Source: Mycobacterium ostraviense
Lineage (GTDB): Bacteria > Actinomycetota > Actinomycetes > Mycobacteriales > Mycobacteriaceae
Reading direction: 5' to 3'
Assembly (NCBI RefSeq): GCF_002705925.1
Contig: NZ_NKRE01000001.1
Span: 748,838 to 812,837, forward strand
DNA length: 64,000 bases
A program made the translations under genes and the position numbers. Under the pieces are notes generated by a model. The model was not told the DNA's origin and ran no database searches. It saw only the letters and a program-made list of their open reading frames with translations. Of this stretch, positions 8,096 to 16,402 are shown one piece after another. Every line of letters starts with the position of its first letter. Within the stretch, counting starts at the first letter, position 1.

Positions 8096-8722
8096 TTACG
8101 GCCCCTCGACTCGCGGCGGCAGGGTCGACTCGTGTTGCACCCGCTCGCCGGGCCAGCCCGGCGCCAACAACCGCCCACCCGAGACGGCCACCGCCGTCTC
8201 GGCCGGCGACACCGTGGGCAGCAAAAACCGGCGCCCGATGGCCACCGCGAGCGCGACCATCGCCACCACCGCATCGGCGAACACCCCGCCGGCCGCATCC
8301 GGCATCACCGGATCCGGGTCCACCGCCCGCAACCAGACGGTGAACACCGACCGCACCGCCTCGGCACGCTCGGCGAAGCGACGCAGCTAACCCCGCACCG
8401 TCTCGGCCGGGCGAGCCAAATCCGCGGCGGTGCGGCGGAACCCGACCCGGCTCGTGGCCTTCGCCGCCAGCGCCGACACGATCACCGCCGCGGTGTCGGC
8501 GCGACGCAGCAACGCCGTGACCGGCAACAACACATGCGTCACCCGGCAACCGGTACACCGCGACCGGCGCGGGCACAGCTCCACCGGCCCGTGTCGGCCA
8601 CGCACCTGCCGTGTCCGAGCCCGACCCCAACCCGCCAACACCCCGCCGCAGGACGGGCAGCTCAGCTCACCTGCCGCCAGCCGGCGCTCGACTTGATCAA
8701 AATCTGCTTCTACGGTGACCAC
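8096..8722 (-). pseudogene. DUF6431-type zinc-ribbon protein of the mobile element, amber-interrupted
   Basis: GTG at 8722 follows GGAGG. The N-terminus has paired cysteines (ELSCPSCGGVL and RCTGCRVTHVLLP), a helical segment (SRVGFRRTAADLARPAETVR) and a C-terminal helical domain (SVFTVWLRAVDPDPVMPDAA). A TAG at 8387-8389 splits it. The codon is most simply a former TGG (VRGW-LRRFAER), because the frame is continuous on both sides. Such proteins often sit just upstream of rve-type transposases and have been taken as DNA-binding accessory factors; the role is inferred. The transposase starts 48 bases downstream. Confidence 0.68.
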
Positions 8723-8921
8723 TGCGCCTCCGAGCGCGAACAGGCGGCCCTCCCGTAGCACTCCGGCAAGAGACGACGGGAGGGCCGTCGCCTACCCATG
8801 ACTTGATCACCGTGCCGCCCCGGCACCACAAACAACAAACACGGCTACAACAGGCCGACCCGCTGCTCACCCTCAGCGCCGGAACGCTACCCCCACGTCG
8901 GGCGTGGTCACCCTGAATGCC

Positions 8922-9313
8922 TCCGAACAAACCGGCGGACAGATTCGACGCCAGCCCAGGGATGGACACGGTACAGCATCTCCGCGTCGTGTATCGGGAT
9001 GGCCCGACGGGGCGCCGCGCTTCCTGCTGTACCCGATGTCGGGCAGGCCGCTTCACCACACGACGGGCAATCCCGACCAGCGTATGGCCGCCCCGGCCGA
9101 GCAGTTCTATGTGCTTCCCCCTGACCTCGGCACTGCGATTGACTTTGCCCTAACCCACCGCGAGGTCATCAAGGGCAGACTGCGGCGAACGACGCAGCCG
9201 CCAAACAGGCGCGAGCTTGCTGCCGCCGCGCCGAGACTCCCTGAGCGAGACTGGTGGCGGGCTGCTGATCCTCTGCCGTCGCGGTTCCTGCCAGGTCTTG
9301 GACCACGGTCGGG
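8922..9313. other. spacer with a possible broken gene
   Basis: Between the inferred transposon end and the toxin-antitoxin promoter. One plus frame opens at an ATG at 8917 (MPPNKPADRFDASPGMDTVQ), and another nearby continues with GAPRFLLYPMSGRPLHHTTG, then EQFYVLPPDLGTAIDFALTH. They may be two parts of a frameshifted gene cut by the transposon, but I do not recognise the product. Confidence 0.3.
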
Positions 9314-9341
9314 TTGACGCTCGGACAGCCACGCATAGAAT
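9314..9341 (+). promoter_or_regulatory. probable SigA-type leaderless promoter of the toxin-antitoxin pair
   Basis: TTGACG at 9314-9319 and TAGAAT at 9336-9341 with a 16-base spacer. Transcription should start about 7-8 bases later, at the GTG at 9349. There is no ribosome-binding site upstream of that GTG, which fits a leaderless mRNA, a common arrangement in mycobacteria. Confidence 0.55.
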
Positions 9342-9348
9342 GATTGAC

Positions 9349-10035
9349 GTGAGCAATAGCATCGAATTCATCGAATTCACTGAAGACCTGGAGGACGGCA
9401 CTCCAGTTAAAGGCCTTCTTGTCCGGGAAGCGGCGACTGCGACCGCCAGAGATCTCGCCGCTGCGATCAAGCAAATCCGGCCGGAACGCGAAGAGGTTGT
9501 GGTTATCGCCGCAGATCACGCTGTGGCCACACAAGTCAAGCAGATCACACGAATGCTGGCTCAAAACAGACTTCTTGCCGAACGCCTGGTGGAGGCGATG
9601 TTCGTGCCGGGCACCACGGTCTCGCCGGCAGGGGCTCGCCAGGCACAGCGCAATGCCGAGGCGCGCCAAGAGCTGATCGATGAGTTCGGTTTCCGTGACA
9701 GCGACCAGATCGCAGACCTAGCCGGTTCGGCTGCGAGTAATCGCTCCGCCACTGCGTCACGCTGGCTGGCGGCTGGCAAAATATTCGCCGTCATCCACCG
9801 GGGTGCCCGCCTGTTTCCGAACTTCCAGTTCGGCACGGACGGACACCCCAGGCCGGTGATCGCGAAGGTGCTCGAGGTGTTCGAGCCATATGGTCTGGAT
9901 GGTTGGGAGACTGCGCTGTGGTTCACCACGAGAAGTGGTTGGCTTGACGATGAGCGGCCGGTTGACCTGCTGACCCGCGAGCCGGAACAGGTCATCGGGG
10001 CAGCACGCCACGCATTTGATGAGGTGCCCGCATAG
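9349..10035 (+). CDS. MbcA/ParS-type antitoxin (Xre-like, DUF2384 toxin-binding domain)
   Basis: About 228 residues. The middle (residues 105-165: QELIDEFGFRDSDQIADLAG, then TASRWLAAGKIFAV) looks like a helix-turn-helix. The C-terminal 60 residues (KVLEVFEPYGLDGWETALWF, then GWLDDERPVDLL) match the MbcA/ParS toxin-binding domain. Such antitoxins plug the active site of RES toxins and repress their own promoter. The N-terminal 100 residues are an extension not found in the short MbcA (Rv1990c). The GTG start is chosen from the promoter spacing; an ATG at 9340 is the alternative. The RES gene starts 17 bases after the stop. Confidence 0.78.
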   Translation: MSNSIEFIEFTEDLEDGTPVKGLLVREAATATARDLAAAIKQIRPEREEVVVIAADHAVATQVKQITRMLAQNRLLAERLVEAMFVPGTTVSPAGARQAQRNAEARQELIDEFGFRDSDQIADLAGSAASNRSATASRWLAAGKIFAVIHRGARLFPNFQFGTDGHPRPVIAKVLEVFEPYGLDGWETALWFTTRSGWLDDERPVDLLTREPEQVIGAARHAFDEVPA

Positions 10036-10052
10036 GGATACGCGTCCCCGAC

Positions 10053-10673
10053 GTGCCAGATCCGCTCCCCGATCCGCTCGAACGGATCTGGCCTGCCGGG
10101 GATCCGATTATTCGCTGCCATCGCGTCGTGATGGGAGCAACCGAGTTCAACGCGTCGAACGTGTCCCGCCGTTTTCGCCCCGTCATACGGAGCGGCATAG
10201 TTGTTCCCACGCTCTACGGTGCCGACCAGGTGCATGGCGCACTGTCGGAAACGGTATTCCACGACGTGCCGATCCGAGGCAACGGACGGCGGATCGTACG
10301 CAAGGCGCTGCTCCCGATGATGCGCTCGACGGTGATCCCCCAGCGAGACCTGCGGCTGGTCCGGCTCCACGGCGCCGGCCTTCGTCGATTGCGGGTGACC
10401 CACAGCGAGCTCATCGAGAGCAGCTCTAGCCAGTACAGCCGAACCGCCGCCTGGGGGCAGGCGCTCTACGACCACGCCGACTATGACGGGCTGGTCTGGC
10501 GGTCACGTCAGTTCAATGACTCCTACGCGTTGATGCTGTGGGGTGACCGTGTCTACCGATTTAACGATCTTGACCCCGACCCGACCAATGCGCCGCTTCC
10601 GCTTTACGCAGGCGCCGGGTTCGACGAAGTCCAACAGCTAGCTAACGAGTGCGACATCACCGTCATCGGCTGA
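10053..10673 (+). CDS. RES-domain toxin (MbcT-like NAD+ phosphorylase)
   Basis: 206 residues of RES domain. RIWPAGDPIIRCHRV is at the N-terminus, GALSETVFHDVPI around residues 62-74 carries the conserved Glu, and DYDGLVWRSRQFNDSYALML near 145-165 holds the conserved Arg-Ser region before the GDRVYRF strand. RES toxins of the MbcT type (Rv1989c) consume NAD+ by phosphorolysis, and neutralisation by the preceding antitoxin is expected. The start is a GTG at 10053 with only a weak ribosome-binding site. No frameshift or missing key residue is visible, so the pair looks functional. Confidence 0.8.
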   Translation: MPDPLPDPLERIWPAGDPIIRCHRVVMGATEFNASNVSRRFRPVIRSGIVVPTLYGADQVHGALSETVFHDVPIRGNGRRIVRKALLPMMRSTVIPQRDLRLVRLHGAGLRRLRVTHSELIESSSSQYSRTAAWGQALYDHADYDGLVWRSRQFNDSYALMLWGDRVYRFNDLDPDPTNAPLPLYAGAGFDEVQQLANECDITVIG

Positions 10674-10866
10674 ATAGCCAAGGTGCACAGTCGTTTCAAA
10701 CATGCTTCGATACACGTTCGCCGAGGGCCATCAGCGACAGGTAGTGCCCGGACGCGCACACCCCCGTCGTCAATCGAGCGGGCAGACATCGAGCTGAACG
10801 TGCTACCAGTGCGCCGATGACGGACCGCAGATCTGCTCATCGACGACGATCAGCTGCATCGAGTGG

Positions 10867-12294
10867 GTGGACGCGTTCTACGGGACCATGAAGGCTCGAG
10901 CGGTCCCGATCAACGTCAACTACCGCTACCTGCAGCACGAGCTCACGCACGTCTACGGGAACTCCGAGGCCGTGATGGCGATCGTCGCCCCCGAATATGT
11001 CGATCGGGTCAACGACATCCGGCCCGTGCTGCCCGCCCTTCGCCAGCTGTTGATGCTGGGCGAAGACTACGACCAGGCCCTGGCTGGCGCCTCCCCGGAG
11101 CGCCGCATCACCGGCCGCAGCGCCGACGACCTCTACATCGTGTACACCGGCGGCACCACCGGGCTGCCCAAGGGTGTGATGTGGCGGCAGGAGGACCTGA
11201 TCCGTGGCGCGCTGAACGCCCTGCGTTACGGAGCCCCGCTCGACAGCGTCGAACAACTCGGTGCAGAGGCCGCCGCGAACGAGTCCCCGATGCGGCTTCT
11301 CACGGTCGGGCCGCTGATGCACGGCGGCAGCCAGTGGATCATGGGCAACTGTCACGTCGCCGGCGCCACTTTCGTGTTGTACACGCAGCGCAGTTTCGAC
11401 CCGGCCAAGATGCTCGACCTCGCGTCGAAGGCCAAGGCCACGAGCTTGGTCACACTTGGTGACGCCACCGCCCGGCCGCTGGCCGAGACGCTGCTGGCCG
11501 AACCCAACCGATGGGACTTGAGCAGTCTGTTGGCGGTGTCCAACGGCGCGGCGCCGCTTTCGGCCGCCGTGCGCACGCAGCTGCGCAGGGCTTTGCCTAC
11601 TTGCGTCATCAACGACAGCTATGCGGCGTCCGAATCCGGCACCACCGCCACCCGCATCGATGACGGTATAGCCCGCACCGCGCCGCTGTTCAATGCCGGA
11701 CCCGACGTGATGGTGGTCGACGAGCAGCTGCGACCCTGCCCGGTCGGCCAGGTGGGCATGCTCGCCCGCAGCGGCGCGATCCCGCTGGGCTACCTCAACG
11801 ACCCGGAGAAGACGGCGGCGGCCTTCAAACAGATCAACGGCAAGCGCTGGGTCCACCCCAGTGACTTGGCCCGACTCGAAGAGGACGGCAGCATCTCGCT
11901 GCTGGGGCGCGGCTCGGTGACGATCAACTCAGGCGGGGAGAAGATCCACCCCGAAGAGGTCGAAGGCGTGTTACTCGAACACGAAAGCGTCTTCGACGTC
12001 GGCGTGGTGGGCACGCCGCACGAACGGTGGGGTGAACAGGTGACGGCCGTCGTGCAGTTACTGGTGGGCGCCTCGCTGACGCTAGAACAGCTCCAAGAGC
12101 ACACTCGCAAAACCATCGCCGGCTTCAAGGCCCCCAAGGTGATGCTCACGGTGGATCATGTGCCGCGCACGGTGCTTGGCAAGGTCGACTACCCGGCATT
12201 GAAGTCGATGGCCCTCAAACTCCTCGGGCTCGAGAAGTCTGACACCCAGGCGCGGGCTGCCGATGAGGATGCCGGTGCCCCAATGGATCACTGA
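10867..12294 (+). pseudogene. 5'-truncated FadD-type acyl-CoA synthetase
   Basis: About 475 residues of an ANL-superfamily acyl-CoA ligase. The AMP-binding loop YTGGTTGLPKGV is at residues 93-104, the NDSYAASESG motif near 255, KIHPEEVEGVLL near 355 and the C-terminal lysine motif RTVLGKVDY near 450. The first visible family segment, IEWVDAFYGTMKAR, corresponds to residue 60-80 of intact FadD proteins. Upstream, the frame runs only to a TGA near 10796 and carries no family sequence. The N-terminal part is therefore missing; the GTG at 10867 has no ribosome-binding site. The ATP- and CoA-binding parts are intact, but the substrate pocket would lack a wall. Confidence 0.7.
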
Positions 12295-12551
12295 ATTCCT
12301 CAACATTGCGGGCCCGCCACACCCCACCAATGCTGAGTGCCGCCTACAACCGACGTCGTCGCGGCCCGCTCATCGCCTTGCGGTCGCGTGAGCTTCCGCT
12401 AACGCCCGGCACCAAACGGCAGGTCCAGACCCGTGGTCTGCCGGTCATCCACCGGGAGATACCCAAAGAGTGCGGATTTTCGCTCTTCCGGATGCGATCT
12501 CGAGCCCACCAAGTTCTCGCAAATGCGTACCTAACCTGCACCGTCTCGAAG

Positions 12552-12623
12552 TGGTCCCGGCTGGGATCGAACCAGCGACCTTCCGCGTGTGAAGCGGACG
12601 CTCTTCCACTGAGCCACGGGACC
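12552..12623 (-). tRNA. tRNA-Val (anticodon CAC)
   Basis: Acceptor arms GGTCCCG and CGGGACC pair, the D-arm has GGCTCAGTGG, and the anticodon stem CCGC/GCGG encloses TTCACAC, giving anticodon CAC. The T-arm GGTTCGATCC is standard. The CCA end is not encoded. Confidence 0.92.
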
Positions 12624-12793
12624 GGCGCCGAGCGGCAACGAGGTCGAAGACTAGCACGAGCCGTGCCTGCACCGAACGTGCTACCTGGGCCGGTGACAGC
12701 CAAAGCGCCCCAAAGAACCTGGAGATTTGTGTGCGCCGGGTCACGTGGACTATCGTCGTCCTTCGCACCGGGCGACGATCTCGTCCGTTGCGC

Positions 12794-12866
12794 GCGGATG
12801 TAGCGCAGTTGGTAGCGCATCACCTTGCCAAGGTGAGGGTCGCGGGTTCGAATCCCGTCATCCGCT
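12794..12866 (+). tRNA. tRNA-Gly (anticodon GCC)
   Basis: GCGGATG pairs with CATCCGC. Anticodon loop TTGCCAA in stem CACC/GGTG. T-arm GGTTCGAATCC. 73 nt; no encoded CCA. Confidence 0.93.
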
Positions 12867-12895
12867 CGAAGGTGCAAGTGGCATCAATCCCCCGC

Positions 12896-12966
12896 GGTGG
12901 AGTGGCCGAGTGGTGAGGCAACGGCCTGCAAAGCCGTGCACACGGGTTCGATTCCCGTCTCCACCT
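12896..12966 (+). tRNA. tRNA-Cys (anticodon GCA)
   Basis: GGTGGAG pairs with CTCCACC. Anticodon loop CTGCAAA in stem ACGGC/GCCGT. 71 nt. It lies 29 bases after tRNA-Gly and 17 before the next tRNA, so the three plus-strand tRNAs are probably one transcript. Confidence 0.93.
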
Positions 12967-12983
12967 CCAGATTGCAATCCCCG

Positions 12984-13058
12984 GCGCGATTAGCTCAGCG
13001 GGAGAGCGCTTCCCTGACACGGAAGAGGTCACTGGTTCAATCCCAGTATCGCGCACCA
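12984..13058 (+). tRNA. tRNA-Val (anticodon GAC) with encoded CCA
   Basis: GCGCGAT pairs with ATCGCGC. Anticodon loop CTGACAC in stem CTTCC/GGAAG gives GAC. The discriminator A is followed by CCA in the DNA (13056-13058), unlike the other three tRNAs here. It sits 23 bases from the convergent TPR gene end. Confidence 0.92.
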
Positions 13059-13081
13059 GTGTTTGTGCAGGTCAAGGGGCA

Positions 13082-14722
13082 TTATGAGCCCGACACGTCG
13101 AGCCGGCACGCACAGGACGCACGAATCGGCACGTCGGCACGCGCAACAGCCAGCCGAAGCTGCTGGCTGATGAGTGTGGCTTCGGCGGTACGGCCGAGCT
13201 GCCGCAGGCATTCGTGGTACCCGTGCAGGCTCCAGACGTTCCCGGGATGCTGGCAGGGCCTGGCCAAGGTGGGGTCCAGACCGAGGTCGGCGGCATAGAC
13301 GGCCGCCGCTTTTTCGACATGCCCCTGCTCGAGCAGCAGCGCACCATACGAATGCCGAGTGGGCTGCATCCAGCCCCACGGCTCGTCGTAGGGCAGCCTG
13401 TCGTCCAACTCGACGGCGCGTCGCAGATGACCGAACGCCTCGTCGAAGCGCGCTTCGCGGTAGGCGATTTCACCGTCGAGCATGGCCGCGGCCACGGCCA
13501 GGATGTCGCGACTGGTGTTGTTGAACAGGTAGCGCGAGCCCGGTATCCGGTCGTAGGCCTTCGTGAACGCGGCACGCTCGGCATCTGCCTGCGCCAGTTG
13601 ATCCGTGGCGGCCAGCGCGACTCCCCGTCCGTAGTGAATCGTCGCCGTCGTGGTGCAGTACAGACCTTGGTCCTCCGGCAGCGGCTGCGCGATCAGCTCG
13701 TCCCACCGGCCGAAGCGCACCAGCACGTGGGTCCGCAACGCCACGAACGCTTCGAGCCAGTCGGCCATCGGCGGGGATTCGATCGACAGCAGCTCGGCCG
13801 TCAGCTGACCGGCGAGCTCGTCGGCGGCCTGCAACGCCATCTGCAGCCGCCCTTCCAACATCGCCGAATAGACGATGAAGTGCAGATCGTGCGCGCGGTA
13901 TAGCGAGTAGAAGTTCAACGGGCCCTCGCGGCTCACAAAGCGCCGGTCTGCTTGTACCGCAGCAAGATTGGCCGTCACCGAGCTGCGATAGTCGCCGCAC
14001 AGCACATCGATGTGGCTGGGCATGTGCTGCAGATGCCCGGCGTCAGGCACCAAGCCGCGCAACAAGTCCGCCGCCGGTAGGGCGTCCTCCGGAGTCGCCG
14101 ACATCTCCATGGTGTGCAGGTACAGATGCAGGATCCCCGGGTGTTGGCGACCGGCCGGCGTGGCCAGCGCCGCGTCGAGGATCCGCTTGGCCTCCAGCAC
14201 CCGCGAACCTGCCGCCGGCTCGCCGGTCGCGGTGTCCCACAGGGCCCACGCGGTGACGTTGACCAACGCGTCGGCGGCCAGCGCTTGCACGTCGACGTCG
14301 TCGGGGTAGGCAGCGGCCAGCGAAGCCATCGCGTCGGCATAGGCGATGACGCCCGCATCCAGGTCGTCGGCGGGAAAGCGGGTCCACAACGCGGCGATCA
14401 GGCCTTTCTCCACCGGAGTGGCCCGGCCGCGCTCGGCCAGCTGGAGCTCCGCACCCGCGCGGGCCAGCGACCCGCGCAGGTCGACCGGGTCGAACGCCTC
14501 CCACGCCTTGTTGTAGTTGGGCCCGACCGCATAAGCGATTCCCCACCGCGCGATGGCCAGCTCCGGGTCGAGCGCCAGGGCTCGCTCGAAGCACCGCACG
14601 GCCTCTTCGTGGTTGAACGCATACGCCCATACCAGCCCGCGGTCGAACCAGAGTTGCGCTTCCGCGCAACTGGTCTCGATTGGCCGGTGATAGGAGCCGA
14701 GGTCGAAATACTCGGCAGTCAT
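13082..14722 (-). CDS. large tetratricopeptide-repeat protein
   Basis: 546 residues, mostly helical pairs. A clear TPR unit NHEEAVRCFERALALDPELA is near residue 37 and further repeat-like stretches follow. The central part holds HPGILHLYLHTMEMS and HLQHMPSHID, a His-rich signature I recall in this family of bacterial TPR proteins. The C-terminus has HPGNVWSLHGYHECLRQLGR. There is no signal peptide or TM. Function unknown; TPRs usually mediate protein contacts, and the clustered His could bind metal (inference). The ATG at 14722 is a natural start. It ends 24 bases from the tRNA cluster. Confidence 0.75.
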   Translation of the reverse strand: MTAEYFDLGSYHRPIETSCAEAQLWFDRGLVWAYAFNHEEAVRCFERALALDPELAIARWGIAYAVGPNYNKAWEAFDPVDLRGSLARAGAELQLAERGRATPVEKGLIAALWTRFPADDLDAGVIAYADAMASLAAAYPDDVDVQALAADALVNVTAWALWDTATGEPAAGSRVLEAKRILDAALATPAGRQHPGILHLYLHTMEMSATPEDALPAADLLRGLVPDAGHLQHMPSHIDVLCGDYRSSVTANLAAVQADRRFVSREGPLNFYSLYRAHDLHFIVYSAMLEGRLQMALQAADELAGQLTAELLSIESPPMADWLEAFVALRTHVLVRFGRWDELIAQPLPEDQGLYCTTTATIHYGRGVALAATDQLAQADAERAAFTKAYDRIPGSRYLFNNTSRDILAVAAAMLDGEIAYREARFDEAFGHLRRAVELDDRLPYDEPWGWMQPTRHSYGALLLEQGHVEKAAAVYAADLGLDPTLARPCQHPGNVWSLHGYHECLRQLGRTAEATLISQQLRLAVARADVPIRASCACRLDVSGS

Positions 14723-14803
14723 TACCGCACCCTAGCGCGCCCGAAGGCCGAAGCAGCTCCCGTCGAACGTGTATCTGGCGACGACGCAGCCGGTCGCAGA
14801 GGT

Positions 14804-15133
14804 TCAGCCGCCGCTGTCGGGTTTGCTGCTCGCGGGCAGTTGCTCGGGACAGTAGACCCCCGCCGCGATCGCGGTAAATCTGGCAGCGTTGGGCTGCGTC
14901 AGCTTCGGGCTGAGGTCTTGAAGGTATGTGACGACCTCGATCGCCGACTTACCCTCCTTCGCCATATCGCACACCTTCTTGCCGGTGGCGATCGTGGCGC
15001 CGGCGTTCTGATAGGTGATGCCAGCAGCTCCCAGCGCGACCAGGAACGCTTGATCTTGTTTGTCATCGGCGCGCGCAGGCGCTGCCAAGCCGATGACGGC
15101 GGCAACGCCGGCCAGCACCAGTAGCAGTCTCAT
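14804..15133 (-). CDS. secreted DUF732 protein
   Basis: 109 residues: signal peptide MRLLLVLAGVAAVIGLAAPA followed by RADDKQDQAF, then a compact helical domain with two cysteines (KKVCDMAKEG and GVYCPEQL) that can form one disulfide, as in mycobacterial DUF732 proteins. The function of the family is unknown. The ATG at 15133 is chosen because it opens directly on the signal peptide; frames further upstream are not protein-like. Confidence 0.8.
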   Translation of the reverse strand: MRLLLVLAGVAAVIGLAAPARADDKQDQAFLVALGAAGITYQNAGATIATGKKVCDMAKEGKSAIEVVTYLQDLSPKLTQPNAARFTAIAAGVYCPEQLPASSKPDSGG

Positions 15134-15303
15134 GACCTCCAAATTGTCCCAAAGCCACCGAGAGCATGCACGTCGCGCGGCGAACGGCAGGTGAACTTTG
15201 CATGATTTCGCGGGCATCGCGAGCGTCAGCCCGCCCCTCCCCCTTGAGTTACGGCATGTGCGATCATGCGAAGGTCCCCGAATAGGGAGCCGAGGAGGCA
15301 CCG

Positions 15304-15822
15304 ATGCAGCGCTGGCTGATCATCCTTTCCACCTTCCTCGTCGCCGCAGCGGGTGTGCTGGCGCCAGCCGCTCCCCGCGCGTGGGCCGGCGACGCACCCA
15401 TCGGCCACATCGGTGACACGCTGCGGGTGGACACCGGCACCTATGTCGCCGACGTGACCGTCAGCAGCGTGGAGCCCGTCGACCCACCGCCCGGCTTCGG
15501 CTACACGCGCAGCGGCGTCCCGGTGAAGAGCTTCCCCGGCAGCGCGGTCAACCGGGCCGACGTGACGGTCCGCGCCGTCCGGGTGCCCAATTCCTACATC
15601 ATGGCGACCAACTTCAGCTTCGACGGAGTCACCCAGTTCGCCGACGCGTACAAGCCGCGGCCCTGCGACGCACCCGATTGGCTGGACGCCGCGCTGGGCA
15701 ACGCCCCGCAGGGCGCGATCGTCCGCGGCGGAGTCTATTGGGATGCCTACCGTGACCCGGTCTCCGTCGTCGTCCTGCTGGACCGCAAGACCGGCCAGCA
15801 CCTCGCCCAGTGGAACCTGTGA
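15304..15822 (+). CDS. secreted MPT63/DUF1942-like protein
   Basis: 172 residues. The N-terminal signal peptide has the hydrophobic core LIILSTFLVAAAGVLA and an APRAWAG cleavage zone. The mature part is beta-rich (GHIGDTLRVDTGTYVADVTV, then VNRADVTVRAVRV) with an immunoglobulin-like pattern similar to MPT63 (DUF1942). The family is exported and immunogenic in mycobacteria, but its role is not settled. The ATG follows GGAGCCGAGGAGGC. The GNAT gene begins at or just after its stop. Confidence 0.7.
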   Translation: MQRWLIILSTFLVAAAGVLAPAAPRAWAGDAPIGHIGDTLRVDTGTYVADVTVSSVEPVDPPPGFGYTRSGVPVKSFPGSAVNRADVTVRAVRVPNSYIMATNFSFDGVTQFADAYKPRPCDAPDWLDAALGNAPQGAIVRGGVYWDAYRDPVSVVVLLDRKTGQHLAQWNL

Positions 15823-15823
15823 C

Positions 15824-16402
15824 CTGAACGTTCAGATCACCCCGACGGATCCCGCAGACGCGGCCGAGTTGACGGCCGTTGCCGCACAGACCTTTCCGCT
15901 GGCCTGCCCGCCGTCGGTGTCCCCCGAGCGCATCGCGTCCTTCATCGACGCGAACCTGTCGGCGACCCGGTTCGCCGAGTATCTGACCGATCCGGGGCGT
16001 GCCATTCTGGCCGCCCGCGACCAGGGGCGAATCGTCGGTTACGCCATGCTCGTTCGCGGTGCCGACCGTGATGACTCAGCCGAGTTGTCAAAGCTGTACG
16101 TAATACCCGACTTTCACGGCAAGGGTGTGTCCTCGTCGTTGATGAATGCCGCGCTGTCGACGGCAACCGCGTGGGGCGTTCACCGGATGTGGCTGGGAGT
16201 GAACCGGAAAAATGTTCGCGCCCAACGCTTTTACCTCAAGAATGGCTTCACCGTCAGCGGAGCCAGGACGTTTCAGCTGGGCAGTCACCAGGAGTTCGAC
16301 TACGTCATGACCCGGCCCGTCACCGGGCAGTCAGCGCTAACAGGCGTGACGTGGCCCGCAGATACTTCTTCCGGTAGCCACCAGCCAGCATCTCCTCGCT
16401 GA
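15824..16402 (+). CDS. GNAT-family N-acetyltransferase (Rv2669-like)
   Basis: A GNAT fold of about 165 residues. N-terminal ITPTDPADAAELTAVAAQTF, beta-4 segment LSKLYVIPDFHGKGVSSSLM with an acetyl-CoA loop (Q/HGKGVS in place of QGxGxG), and VNRKNVRAQRFYLKNGF near the end. Substrate unknown. No ATG, GTG or TTG lies in frame at the natural beginning; a CTG at 15824, two bases past the previous stop, is the best fit, and the next option is a TTG near 15868. After VMTRPV the frame runs on for about 27 residues of low-complexity sequence into the antisense 3' end of zapE, so the original stop may have been lost. Confidence 0.68.
   Translation: MNVQITPTDPADAAELTAVAAQTFPLACPPSVSPERIASFIDANLSATRFAEYLTDPGRAILAARDQGRIVGYAMLVRGADRDDSAELSKLYVIPDFHGKGVSSSLMNAALSTATAWGVHRMWLGVNRKNVRAQRFYLKNGFTVSGARTFQLGSHQEFDYVMTRPVTGQSALTGVTWPADTSSGSHQPASPR

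Larger units (their letters stand above)
5790..8921 (-). mobile_element. three-gene TniA/TniB-like transposable element, degenerate
   Basis: Three minus-strand genes in order (zinc-ribbon DUF6431 protein, DDE transposase with an Mu/Tn552-type layout, AAA+ ATPase) form one unit, joined by a short gap and an ATGA overlap. The pairing of a DDE transposase with an ATPase partner is typical of Tn552/Tn7-related elements. Possible ends are imperfect inverted copies, GGCATTGACGGTGAGAATGT at 5790 and GGCATTCAGGGTGACCACGC on the opposite strand at 8921. A related internal ACGGTGATCAAGT motif lies near 8800. No target duplication is clear. Each gene carries at least one inactivating change, so the copy should not move by itself. 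Confidence 0.6.

Noticed and set aside
7538..8758. A 406-codon plus-strand frame over the transposase
   Set aside because: Arg/His/Pro-rich antisense of the DUF6431 and transposase genes.
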